From: Anaerococcus vaginalis
GTDB taxonomy: Bacteria > Bacillota > Clostridia > Tissierellales > Peptoniphilaceae
DNA: 11,406 nucleotides
Direction of reading: 5' to 3'
Assembly: GCA_018363915.1 (NCBI GenBank)
Contig: JAGZMY010000026.1
Coordinates: forward strand, 1 to 11,406
The notes under the pieces are model-generated. The model ran no database searches, was not told the origin of the DNA, and saw nothing but the letters and a program-made list of their open reading frames with translations. Of the stretch, positions 1 to 6,994 are shown one piece after another (the first letter of the stretch is position 1; each line of letters opens with the position of its first letter). The position numbers were made by a program, and so were the translations under genes.

Positions 1-104
1 AGGATAGAATTAAAACAAAATTAAACGGAATGTCCCCTGTTATGTACAGATTACATTCCGCTTAAAATATTATTAAATTATTCCGTGTTTACGGGTTCAG
101 GTCA
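1..104 (+). mobile_element. Right end of an IS3-family insertion sequence
   Basis: The window opens inside an IS3-family element transcribed to the right. It holds the last codons of the transposase and then about 40 bases ending in a terminal-repeat-like sequence, ...acgggttcaggtca, at about 91-104. The end is placed here because the reading frame of a disrupted nucleotidyltransferase gene resumes immediately afterwards, at 105. IS3-family ends usually finish in CA, which fits a boundary at 103 or 104. The other end and the target duplication lie outside the window, so the exact boundary is inferred. Confidence 0.7.
3..65 (+). CDS. IS3-family transposase, C-terminal tail only (partial)
   Basis: Twenty codons before the TAA at 63-65 read DRIKTKL, then NGMSPVMYR, then LHSA. 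This is the standard C-terminal signature of IS3/IS150-group OrfB transposases (…YN..RI...L.G.SP..YR), which lie just after the DDE integrase core. The gene begins upstream of the window, so catalytic residues cannot be checked. The DRIKTKL stretch also occurs near the end of the minus-strand transposase at the right edge, so the two are related, but their tails then diverge. Confidence 0.75.
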   Translation, partial: DRIKTKLNGMSPVMYRLHSA

Positions 105-677
105 AAAGAACCCTTTTTATTAATAAATGCAGACGATTATTATTGAAAAGAACCCTATGCCGATATGTATAAATTTTTAGACAAAGAAAGCAAAGGGGAA
201 AATAAAATTGCTCTTGCAGGCTACAAACTAAAAAACACCCTATCAAAAAATGGAAAAGTAACAAGAGGTATATGTCTTACAGATGAACAAAACCATCTTT
301 TCGATATAAAAGAAACTCATGAAATATTCTTAGAAAATGGGAAAATATCATCAAAAGAAAATAGAAGCTCGGATGTTCTAAATATAAATAGCCCAGTATC
401 CATGAATATGTGGGCATTTTTTCCTGAAATAATAGATATTGCCTATGATTACTATATAAAATATCTTGAAAGAAATAAAAACAACTTGATGGAAGCAGAA
501 TATGTCCTTCCAGATTTTGTGGCAGAGCTTTTAAAAGATAAAAAAGCAAAAGTTAAACTAATACAAACACCAGCGAAATGGATAGGTATAACCAACAAAG
601 AGGATTTAAAACCCGCTCAAGATGCTTTCAAAGAATTAATAGCAAACAAAGAATACACTGAAAATTTGTGGAAATAA
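105..677 (+). pseudogene. Sugar-phosphate nucleotidyltransferase remnant, 5'-truncated by an IS and carrying an internal stop
   Basis: From 105 the frame reads KEPFLLINADDYY, then a TGA stop at 144-146, then KEPYADMYKFL and on to the TAA at 675-677. NADDYYG is the metal/sugar-binding signature of NTP_transferase-fold proteins related to glucose-1-phosphate uridylyl/thymidylyltransferases. The TGA stands where the family has a glycine, so a single GGA to TGA change is likely. Further family stretches are GKVTRGIC, PVSMNMWAFFPE, EYVLPDFVAELL, KWIGITNKED and ENLWK. Roughly 190 of an expected 300 residues remain. The N-terminal nucleotide-binding GxGxR region is missing, apparently because of the IS3 insertion. 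An internal ATG at 165 opens a 170-codon frame without a good ribosome binding site. Even if translated, it would lack the active-site half. Confidence 0.8.
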
Positions 678-687
678 AAACAAAAAT

Positions 688-741
688 AAAGAACTTGGAA
701 TTTCACAGCTTATAAAAGTTGGAATTTCCAAGTTCTTTTTA
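688..741 (+). terminator. Rho-independent terminator behind the nucleotidyltransferase remnant
   Basis: A perfect 13-bp stem pairs AAAGAACTTGGAA (688-700) with TTCCAAGTTCTTT (726-738) around a 25-base loop, and the right arm runs into a T tract (736-740). It begins 10 bases after the stop codon. The loop is long, and TTGGAATTTC occurs both at 695-704 and at 719-728, so alternative foldings are possible. It separates the old transcription unit from the operon starting at 929. Confidence 0.8.
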
Positions 742-869
742 TTTAAATAAGGATAATTTTTAATGAAAAGAATAAAGTAAAAACCAAATAAAAAAAAGAA
801 AAATAAAGGTAAATACAATAAAATCAAAAAAATAAAGTCAAAAAAAACCAAAAAAACAAAGAAAAACGA
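741..869. other. A-rich strand-biased intergenic tract upstream of the operon promoter
   Basis: Between the terminator and the promoter there is no credible gene. From about 762 to 866 the plus strand is nearly all A, with few T, C or G. Two similar blocks, AATAAAGTAAAAACC (771-785) and AATAAAGTCAAAAAAAACC (831-849), lie 60 bases apart. The tract ends directly against the -35 box, where A tracts can act as UP elements or bend DNA. That role is inferred. The minus-strand frame through it is low-complexity Phe/Leu and is not believed. Confidence 0.5.
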
Positions 870-900
870 TTGACATTCAAAAATAATATGTTATTATAAT
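870..900 (+). promoter_or_regulatory. Sigma-A-type promoter of the ydj-like operon
   Basis: A consensus -35 TTGACA lies at 870-875. Two overlapping -10 candidates follow: TATTAT at 892-897 (16-base spacer) and a perfect TATAAT at 895-900 (19-base spacer). The start codon of the first gene is about 30 bases downstream, with AGGAGG at 919-924. A small palindrome, AATAAtatgTTATT (882-895), sits between the boxes and could be an operator for the DeoR-type regulator encoded in the operon. It is short and AT-only, so this is weak. It is the only convincing promoter seen for the nine-gene run. Confidence 0.7.
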
Positions 901-928
901 AATAAATAAAGAAAATTTAGGAGGTATT

Positions 929-944
929 ATGAAAGCGTTAGCAA
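929..944 (+). promoter_or_regulatory. Candidate CcpA cre site overlapping the first start codon
   Basis: ATGAAAGCGTTAGCAA matches the catabolite-responsive element consensus WTGNAANCGNWNNCWW at every fixed position. In Bacillota, cre sites just downstream of a promoter repress sugar operons when bound by CcpA-HPr(Ser-P). The caution is that these bases also encode MKALA, a start shared with E. coli YdjL, so the match may be a by-product of conserved protein sequence. Confidence 0.45.
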
Positions 945-2032
945 GATATGGTAAGAAATTTGGTGGTTACAGACTTATAGATGTAGATATACCAAAATGT
1001 GGTAAGGAAGACATTATTATAAGAGTAAAGGCTGCAGCAATATGCGGTGCTGATATGAAACATTTTAAAGTTAATAACGGTTCCGATGAATTTAATTCTA
1101 TAAGAGGTCATGAATTTGCAGGAGAGATTGTAAAAGTTGGAGAAGATGTTAAAGATTGGCATGTAGGACAAAGGATAGTTTCGGATAACAGCGGTCATGT
1201 TTGTGGACATTGTCCTGCTTGCGAAAAAGGAGATTTCCTTGACTGCGAAGAAAAAACAAATATAGGACTAGATAATAATAGATGGGGCGGTGGATTTTCT
1301 AAATATTTAAAAATCCCTGGAGAAATTTTAAGGATACATAAACACGCAATTTGGGAAATTCCTGAAAATATAAGCTATGAAGAAGCGGCTGTTCTTGATC
1401 CTATAAGTAATGCTTATAAAGCAATTGCTCAACAATCAAGTTTCTTGCCAGGTCAAGATGTTGTAGTAATAGGAGCAGGTCCTTTGGGATTATTCTCTGT
1501 TCAAATGGCAAGAATAATGGGAGCTGTAAATATAGTTTTAGTAGGCCTTGAAGATGATGTAAAAACAAGGTTTGAAATTGGAAAGAAAGTTGGAGCAACA
1601 CATACTGTAAACGGAAGCAAGGAAGATGTAGTAGCAAGATGTTTAGAAATATGTGGAAGAGATAACTTGGGCTTAGTATTGGAATGTTCAGGAGCAAATA
1701 TCGCTTTAAAACAATCTTTAGAAATGTTACGCCCTAATGGAGAAGTTGTAAGAATAGGAATGGGATTCAAACCACTTGATTTCTCAATAAATACAATAAC
1801 CGAATGGAATAAGAGCATTATCGGTCATATGGCTTATGATTCAACAACATGGAGAAATGCTATTCGTCTTCTATCAGACGGACAAATTCAAGTAAAACCA
1901 ATGATAACTCATCATTTTGGATTATCTGAATGGGAAAAAGGATTCCAGGCTATGGCTGATAAGGATGCGGTTAAAGTTTTCTTAGAATATGACTTTGATG
2001 ATAAAGACACTAAAGATTACGGCGAAAAATAA
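929..2032 (+). CDS. ydjL: YdjL-like zinc-dependent alcohol/polyol dehydrogenase (MDR family)
   Basis: A 367-residue medium-chain dehydrogenase of normal length that should oxidise a polyol or sugar hydroxyl, or do the reverse, with NAD(P). The N-terminal GroES-like domain holds catalytic-zinc ligands Cys39 (ICGAD) and His61-Glu62 (GHE), with Asp157 (LDP) at the place of the usual Glu. The structural-zinc lobe is complete, with Cys92, 95, 98 and 106. The Rossmann fold starts at GAGPLG (182-187). Long stretches match E. coli YdjL as I remember it, such as SDNSGHVCG, GLDNN.WGGGFSKY and LRPNGEVVR.GMGFKPLDFS. The substrate is unknown. AGGAGG at 919-924 fixes the ATG. It is first in the operon, 11 bases ahead of the epimerase gene. 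Confidence 0.9.
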   Translation: MKALARYGKKFGGYRLIDVDIPKCGKEDIIIRVKAAAICGADMKHFKVNNGSDEFNSIRGHEFAGEIVKVGEDVKDWHVGQRIVSDNSGHVCGHCPACEKGDFLDCEEKTNIGLDNNRWGGGFSKYLKIPGEILRIHKHAIWEIPENISYEEAAVLDPISNAYKAIAQQSSFLPGQDVVVIGAGPLGLFSVQMARIMGAVNIVLVGLEDDVKTRFEIGKKVGATHTVNGSKEDVVARCLEICGRDNLGLVLECSGANIALKQSLEMLRPNGEVVRIGMGFKPLDFSINTITEWNKSIIGHMAYDSTTWRNAIRLLSDGQIQVKPMITHHFGLSEWEKGFQAMADKDAVKVFLEYDFDDKDTKDYGEK

Positions 2033-2043
2033 AAGGAGCTTGT

Positions 2044-2721
2044 ATGAATAAATTTTTGCTCGCTCCATCTATGGGATGTTGTGATTTATTCGATTTTGCT
2101 CATGAAGTTGAATATATAAATAAGCATGCTGATATTTTACACATTGATATCAAAGACGGAAATTATGTAAAAACATTCAGCATAGGCCCTGACTTTATGA
2201 GAGCTTTAAAGGATAAAGTAAAAAAACCTATGGATGCGCATCTTATGGTGAAACATCCACAAAATATTATAGAAAATTGTATTGATGCAGGAGCGACTTA
2301 TGTAACTGTTCACAGTGATTGCATAGAAAGTGATGCCTTTGTAACATTTAATAAAATAATTTCTTTAGGAGCAAAAGCTGGAGTTGCAATAAATCCTGCA
2401 ACTCCTATAGAAAATATTAAAAATTATTTGAATAAATTATCAAAGGTAACAATTATGCTCGTTGATGCAGGCTATGCAGGACAAGAAGTTATTCCCATAA
2501 CTTATGAAAAAATTAAAGACTTGGTAAGAATAAGGAAAGAGCAAAATCTTGACTTTTTAATAGAAGCTGATGGCTCTATGAATAAGGGAATATACAAAAA
2601 ATTAAAAGAAGCGGGAGCAGATGCAGTTGTTCTAGGGCCACCAGCGCTTTGGAACAAGGCAGACGATATAGAAAAAGCATGGGAAATTATGCTTAGTGAA
2701 ATAGATGAAGAAATTAATTAA
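2044..2721 (+). CDS. Ribulose-phosphate/allulose-6-phosphate 3-epimerase family protein (AlsE-like)
   Basis: A 225-residue TIM-barrel protein of the Ribul_P_3_epim family that should invert the C3 hydroxyl of a ketose. It is closer in pattern to E. coli AlsE than to Rpe: it shares EYINKHADILHIDI near the start, NPATPIENIKNYLNK in the middle and IEADGSMN followed by a DDIEKAW-type tail. The four metal/catalytic positions are kept: His33, Asp35, His65 and Asp176. The phosphate end is unusual. The loop usually reading DPGFxGQ is DAGYAGQ (141-147), the usual GSA/GTSG loop is GPPALW (198-203), and Lys37 replaces the common Met after HxD. It may therefore act on a different or unphosphorylated ketose (inference). 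AAGGAG at 2033-2038 supports the start. E. coli has no such gene in its ydj cluster. Confidence 0.85.
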   Translation: MNKFLLAPSMGCCDLFDFAHEVEYINKHADILHIDIKDGNYVKTFSIGPDFMRALKDKVKKPMDAHLMVKHPQNIIENCIDAGATYVTVHSDCIESDAFVTFNKIISLGAKAGVAINPATPIENIKNYLNKLSKVTIMLVDAGYAGQEVIPITYEKIKDLVRIRKEQNLDFLIEADGSMNKGIYKKLKEAGADAVVLGPPALWNKADDIEKAWEIMLSEIDEEIN

Positions 2722-2742
2722 ATAAAAATATGAGGTAAAAAA

Positions 2743-4110
2743 ATGGAAGATAAGAGATATCCTAATGTAGGAGCAAGATTAGATAGATTGCCAACTTCAA
2801 GCTGGCATACTGAAATGTGGCTGGTAACAGCATTTGCTTTGTTAGTTTGTTGGTCAAATGGTATAGGAGGACTTGTAGGAGCAAGATTAATAGAAATCAG
2901 CTGGATAAGCCAAGATGGACTTGCTACATTTTCTTCACTTTATACAGCAGGAATGTTATTTGGTGCTTTAATAGGTGGAATTATTGGAGATAAAATAGGT
3001 AGAAAAAGAAGCATACTTTTGTATGAAGCAATACACATAGTTTCTATGGTAGGAGCAATTATTTGTCCTAGTATGAGCTTATTATACATAATAAGAACAG
3101 TTCAAGGATTTGGTTTAGGAGCTTTACTAGTAGTACTTTTTGCAGGATTTACTGAATATATGCCAGCAGTTTCAAGGGGAACATGGTCAAGTAGAACATC
3201 ATTTATAGGAAACTGGGCACACCCTGTAAGTTCAACAATAGCAACTTTAATTGTAAGTATGGGTGTAGCACCTGAATTGGATTGGAGATTACAATTTGCA
3301 ATTCCTTCAATATTATCATTATTAGCAACAGTTCTTATTTTTAATAAATTCCCTGAATCACCAAGATGGCTTGAATCACAAGGAAGATATGAAGAAGCTG
3401 AAAAAATAATAAGTGAAATTGAAGCTAGAGTTGAAAAGCAGATAGGAAGAAAATTACCTGAAGTTAATCCTGATTTAGCTGTTAAGGCTGAAAATTTACC
3501 ATATTCAGCACTATTTAAGGGAGAACTACTAAAAAGAGTTATAATAGGATCTCTTGTATTAATTGGAATGAATGTAATTCAATATACATTAATGAATTGG
3601 TTGCCTACAATTTTTGCTGCAAAAGGAATTAATACAAAGGATTCCACACTTTTAAATACTGTAGGTTTATTCGGAGCACCTTTTGGAATATTCATAACAT
3701 CATTAATTATGGATAAGCTACCAAGAAAAGTAATGGGGGTAGGTCTATTAGTAATAATAGGAGCTTTGGGAATATTCTATGGTCAATTAGAATCTCTATC
3801 ATCAATTTCTATAGTAGGATTCATATTGTTTACATTTATTTATATGTATGTATGTTTTGCATCAGCAGTATATGTACCTGAAATTTGGCCTACAAACGCT
3901 AAATTAAGAGGTTCAGGTTTTTGTAACGCTGTTGGAAGAGCAAGCGGAATAGTATTTCCTTTCATAGTAAACTCAGTTTTAACAAACTTTGGTCCATCAG
4001 CAGTATTTGTTTTGCTTTCAGTAGTTGCAGCTATAATTGCTATAGGAATTATATTCTTGGGAGTTGAAACAAGAGGAGAATCTGTAGAAGAAATCGGCTT
4101 ACAAAGATAA
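2743..4110 (+). CDS. ydjK: YdjK-like MFS sugar-porter transporter
   Basis: A 455-residue major facilitator superfamily protein with about twelve hydrophobic segments, the usual length for the sugar porter branch. Family marks are GDKIGRKR (82-89, loop 2-3), PESPRWLESQGRYEEA (204-219, end of helix 6) and VPEIWPTNAKLRGSG (378-392, helix 10-11 region). The N-terminus GARLDRLP, the FAGFTEYMP..SRGTWSSR stretch and the YTLMNWLPTIF region resemble E. coli YdjK as I recall it. It should sit in the inner membrane and import the pathway substrate, probably with protons. Because uptake is not by a PTS, the sugar would arrive unphosphorylated, which fits the kinase further down the operon. GAGGT at 2732-2736 precedes the ATG. 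Confidence 0.9.
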   Translation: MEDKRYPNVGARLDRLPTSSWHTEMWLVTAFALLVCWSNGIGGLVGARLIEISWISQDGLATFSSLYTAGMLFGALIGGIIGDKIGRKRSILLYEAIHIVSMVGAIICPSMSLLYIIRTVQGFGLGALLVVLFAGFTEYMPAVSRGTWSSRTSFIGNWAHPVSSTIATLIVSMGVAPELDWRLQFAIPSILSLLATVLIFNKFPESPRWLESQGRYEEAEKIISEIEARVEKQIGRKLPEVNPDLAVKAENLPYSALFKGELLKRVIIGSLVLIGMNVIQYTLMNWLPTIFAAKGINTKDSTLLNTVGLFGAPFGIFITSLIMDKLPRKVMGVGLLVIIGALGIFYGQLESLSSISIVGFILFTFIYMYVCFASAVYVPEIWPTNAKLRGSGFCNAVGRASGIVFPFIVNSVLTNFGPSAVFVLLSVVAAIIAIGIIFLGVETRGESVEEIGLQR

Positions 4111-4129
4111 TATTGATTAAGGAGATAAA

Positions 4130-5176
4130 ATGAAAAATACAGAAGCAATTTTAGTAAAACCAAAACATTTTGAAATCCAAGAAACAGAAATAGGAGAACC
4201 TGGTAACAAGGAAATAATGATAAAGGTTGAGTATGTAGGTATGTGTGGTTCTGATATTCATGGATTTGAATTTGGACCATTTATACCACCAAAAGATCCA
4301 AATCAAAAAATAGGCCTTGGTCATGAGGTGTGTGGAGAAGTAGTTAAAATAGGCAAAGATGTTACTAAATTCAAAGTTGGAGATAAGGCAATAATAGAAC
4401 CTGGAATAGCTGACTTAACAACCGATTATTCAAAAACAGGAAGGTATAATATTTGCCCATCAGTTGATTTTCTTGCAACACAACCTAATTATAAGGGCGC
4501 ATTAACAAACTATATGATACATCCAGAAGCTTGGTCTTTTAAACTACCAGAGAACATGAATTCTATGGAAGGTGCTTTAGTTGAACCTGCTGCAGTAGGA
4601 GTTCATGCGGCAAGAATTGGTGGAGCACGTCCAGGAAAATCTATAGTTATATTTGGCGCTGGATGCATAGGCCTTATGACTTTACAAGCTTGTTTAGCTA
4701 ATGGAGCAACAGATGTTACCATTGTAGACGTTGTAGAAAAAAGGCTTAAAAAAGCTGAAGAATTAGGAGCAAATAAGGTATTTAATTCATTAAAGGGAGA
4801 TTTTGTTGAATATGTAAAAGAAAATTATCCTTTAGGAATAGAATTAATTTTTGAAGCTGCAGGAGCAGAAGTAACAATGAATCAATCGGTTCAAACTGTT
4901 GCAAGAGGTGGAAAAATAATAATGGTAGGAACTCAATCAAAACCTGTTCCTATAGATTTCTTAAAAATAAACAGAGAAGTGACTATTCAAACATCCTTTA
5001 GATATTGTAATGATTTTCCTGAGACAATTGAAGCAATAAGAACAGGAAAAATCAATGTAAAAACTATGGTTTCAAATATTTATGACTATGAAAATATTCA
5101 AGAAGCATTCATGGAAGCTATAGATAAGGAAAAGAAACAAGACATAATAAAAGGTGTCATAAAGGTAATAGATTAA
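4130..5176 (+). CDS. ydjJ: YdjJ-like medium-chain dehydrogenase lacking the structural-zinc cysteines
   Basis: A 348-residue sorbitol/threonine-dehydrogenase-type MDR protein. Catalytic-zinc ligands are present as Cys39 (MCGSDIHGFE), His65-Glu66 (GLGHE) and Glu152 (LVEPAAVG). The Rossmann motif is GAGCIG (176-181), followed by the LMTLQAC stretch. GPFIPPKDPNQ, CPSVDFLATQPNY and FLKINREVTIQT are nearly the same as in E. coli YdjJ, as far as I recall it. The lobe that normally carries four structural-zinc cysteines reads PGIADLTTDYSKTGRYNIC (91-109), so only Cys109 remains. The catalytic site looks intact, so a polyol or sugar-alcohol dehydrogenase is still expected, but its fold or oligomer may be stabilised without that zinc. 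AAGGAG at 4119-4124 supports the start. Confidence 0.9.
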   Translation: MKNTEAILVKPKHFEIQETEIGEPGNKEIMIKVEYVGMCGSDIHGFEFGPFIPPKDPNQKIGLGHEVCGEVVKIGKDVTKFKVGDKAIIEPGIADLTTDYSKTGRYNICPSVDFLATQPNYKGALTNYMIHPEAWSFKLPENMNSMEGALVEPAAVGVHAARIGGARPGKSIVIFGAGCIGLMTLQACLANGATDVTIVDVVEKRLKKAEELGANKVFNSLKGDFVEYVKENYPLGIELIFEAAGAEVTMNQSVQTVARGGKIIMVGTQSKPVPIDFLKINREVTIQTSFRYCNDFPETIEAIRTGKINVKTMVSNIYDYENIQEAFMEAIDKEKKQDIIKGVIKVID

Positions 5177-5191
5177 TATAGGGAGAATAAT

Positions 5192-6028
5192 ATGTTAGCA
5201 GATATTCGTTATTGGGAAAATGATGCAAGAGATAATAAATATGCAATTCCACACTTTAATGTGTGGAATGCTGAAATGTTAATGGGAGTTATTGATGCAG
5301 CTGAAGAGCTAAGAGCTCCTATTATAATTTCATTTGGAACAGGATTTGTACAAAACACAAGTTTTGAAGATTTTAGTCATATGATGGTTTCAATGGCAAA
5401 AGCTGCAAGTGTTCCTGTTATAACACATTGGGATCATGGTCGTAGTATGGAAATAATTCAAAATGCCTTTAATCATGGTATGAATTCAGTAATGAGGGAT
5501 GCGTCTTCTTTAAGTTTTGAAGACAATATAAAAGAAATAAAAAAAGCAGTAGATTTTTTTCATCCACAAGGCATAGCTGTAGAAGCTGAGTTAGGTCATG
5601 TTGGAAATGAAACAATTTATGAAGAAGCTTTGGCCGAATACCAATATACAAATTCTGACCAAGCAGCTGAATTTGTTGAAAAAACAGGATGTGATTCTTT
5701 GGCTGTAGCTGTAGGAAATCAACATGGTGTTTATACATCGGAACCACAAATAAACTTTGAAATAATTGAAAAAATAAAAAACTCAGTAAGTGTTCCTTTA
5801 GTACTTCATGGAGCGTCAGGTATAGGCGATGAAGATATTAAAAAAGCAATTTCTTTAGGTATATCTAAAATTAATATTCATACAGAATTATGTCAAGCTG
5901 CAATGGATGCTATTAGAGATAATACTGAAGTTCCATTTTTAGAATTGGAACAAAAGGTAAGAAAGGCTATCAAAGAAAGGGCTATGTATAAGATAAAATT
6001 ATTTGGTGCTAATAATAAGGTAGACTGA
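5192..6028 (+). CDS. ydjI: YdjI-like class II ketose-bisphosphate-type aldolase
   Basis: A 278-residue zinc-dependent class II aldolase that should cleave a ketose 1-phosphate into dihydroxyacetone phosphate and an aldehyde. The catalytic Asp81 and zinc ligand His82 are in THWDHG, with His178 (GNQHGVY) and His206 (LHGASG) as the other zinc ligands. The NIHTE motif (228-232) binds DHAP phosphate. The protein is strikingly close to E. coli YdjI over its whole length (MLADIRYWENDA, HFNVWNAEMLMGVIDAAEE, ELGHVGNET, INIHTELCQAAM). E. coli YdjI has been characterised, as I recall, as preferring long-chain aldoses and uronates as the aldehyde partner, so the substrate here may be an unusual seven- or eight-carbon sugar acid. 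The stop codon is one base from the kinase start, implying coupled translation. Confidence 0.93.
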   Translation: MLADIRYWENDARDNKYAIPHFNVWNAEMLMGVIDAAEELRAPIIISFGTGFVQNTSFEDFSHMMVSMAKAASVPVITHWDHGRSMEIIQNAFNHGMNSVMRDASSLSFEDNIKEIKKAVDFFHPQGIAVEAELGHVGNETIYEEALAEYQYTNSDQAAEFVEKTGCDSLAVAVGNQHGVYTSEPQINFEIIEKIKNSVSVPLVLHGASGIGDEDIKKAISLGISKINIHTELCQAAMDAIRDNTEVPFLELEQKVRKAIKERAMYKIKLFGANNKVD

Positions 6029-6029
6029 T

Positions 6030-6992
6030 ATGGTAGATGTTATTTGTGTAGGTGCATCGGTAATAGATATCCCTTTACAACCTGTAAATAAAGAAGTTTT
6101 TGATTGTGAATCTTATCCTTTACAACAAATCAATATGGCAATAGGTGGAGATGCTTTAAATGAATCAACGATAATATCAAGACTCGGACATAAAGTGAGC
6201 CTGTTGTCAATGGTAGGAAAAGACGTAGCAGGCTATTATATAGTTGACCATTGTATGAAAAATAAAATAGATACAATTGGAATTAAACAAAGAGAAGATG
6301 TAGATACATCGATTAATATAGGCTTAGTCACTGAAGATGGAGAAAGAACATTTATAACCAACAGAAATGGAAGCTTATGGAAAACAACTATTGATGATAT
6401 TGATTTATCTTTAGTAAAAAATGCAAAACTATTATCATATGGAAGTTTTTTTAACAACACTCTCCTAAAAGATAAAGAATTGGTGAAGCTATTTAAAAAG
6501 GCAAAAAAAGAAAATATGATCATAAGTGCTGATATGATAAAACCAAGAAATAACGAGACTTTCGAGGATATAAAAGAATCTTTATCCTATGTAGACTATT
6601 TCTTTCCTAACTTTGATGAAGCAAGCCTTATGACTGGAAAAGATAAAATAGAAGATGTTGCGGATGAAATACTTTCTTATGGAGTTGGTTGCGTAATAAT
6701 AAAAATAGGCTCCAAAGGAGCTTATATAAAAAGTAAGAATGGCTATCAAAAAATAGTACCGGCTTTAAAGGGTATAACTCCTATTGATACGATAGGTGCA
6801 GGAGATAACTTTGCATCAGGTTTTATAACAGGATTATTGGAAGATAAATCTCTTGAAGAATGTGGGAAAATAGCTAATATTACGGCAGCTATATCTATTC
6901 AAAGTGTAGGTGCTACAACAGGTGTGAAAAATAGAAAACAGGTTGATGATGTTATAAAAAAATATAACGAACAAAGAAGGGTTAATGATTAA
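6030..6992 (+). CDS. ydjH: YdjH-like PfkB-family sugar kinase
   Basis: A 320-residue ribokinase/PfkB carbohydrate kinase that should phosphorylate the pathway ketose or sugar acid with ATP before aldol cleavage. The substrate-side motif GGDALNE is at 39-45. The C-terminal ATP/anion-hole signature DTIGAGDN is at 253-260, with Asp259 as the expected catalytic base. LVTEDGERTF.TNRNGSLWK and SVGATTGVKNRK match E. coli YdjH. The ATG lies one base after the aldolase stop and has only a weak AAGG upstream (6016-6019), so it probably depends on reinitiation. Placed next to the aldolase, the natural product is a ketose 1-phosphate; that assignment is inference. Confidence 0.9.
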   Translation: MVDVICVGASVIDIPLQPVNKEVFDCESYPLQQINMAIGGDALNESTIISRLGHKVSLLSMVGKDVAGYYIVDHCMKNKIDTIGIKQREDVDTSINIGLVTEDGERTFITNRNGSLWKTTIDDIDLSLVKNAKLLSYGSFFNNTLLKDKELVKLFKKAKKENMIISADMIKPRNNETFEDIKESLSYVDYFFPNFDEASLMTGKDKIEDVADEILSYGVGCVIIKIGSKGAYIKSKNGYQKIVPALKGITPIDTIGAGDNFASGFITGLLEDKSLEECGKIANITAAISIQSVGATTGVKNRKQVDDVIKKYNEQRRVND

Positions 6993-6994
6993 TA

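Noticed and set aside
104..156. Direct repeat AAAAGAACCCT at 104-114 and 146-156, as a possible target-site duplication
   Set aside because: Both copies lie in the same reading frame of the nucleotidyltransferase remnant (KEPF and KEPY), and the second copy is not at an IS edge. It looks coincidental.
636..851. Minus-strand hydrophobic 71-residue frame
   Set aside because: The Phe/Leu richness simply mirrors the A-rich plus strand, and it runs through the terminator hairpin.
3840..4280. Minus-strand 146-residue open frame
   Set aside because: It lies antisense over the end of the MFS gene and the start of the YdjJ-like gene, both well supported. Its composition is that of a shadow frame and it has no recognisable domain.
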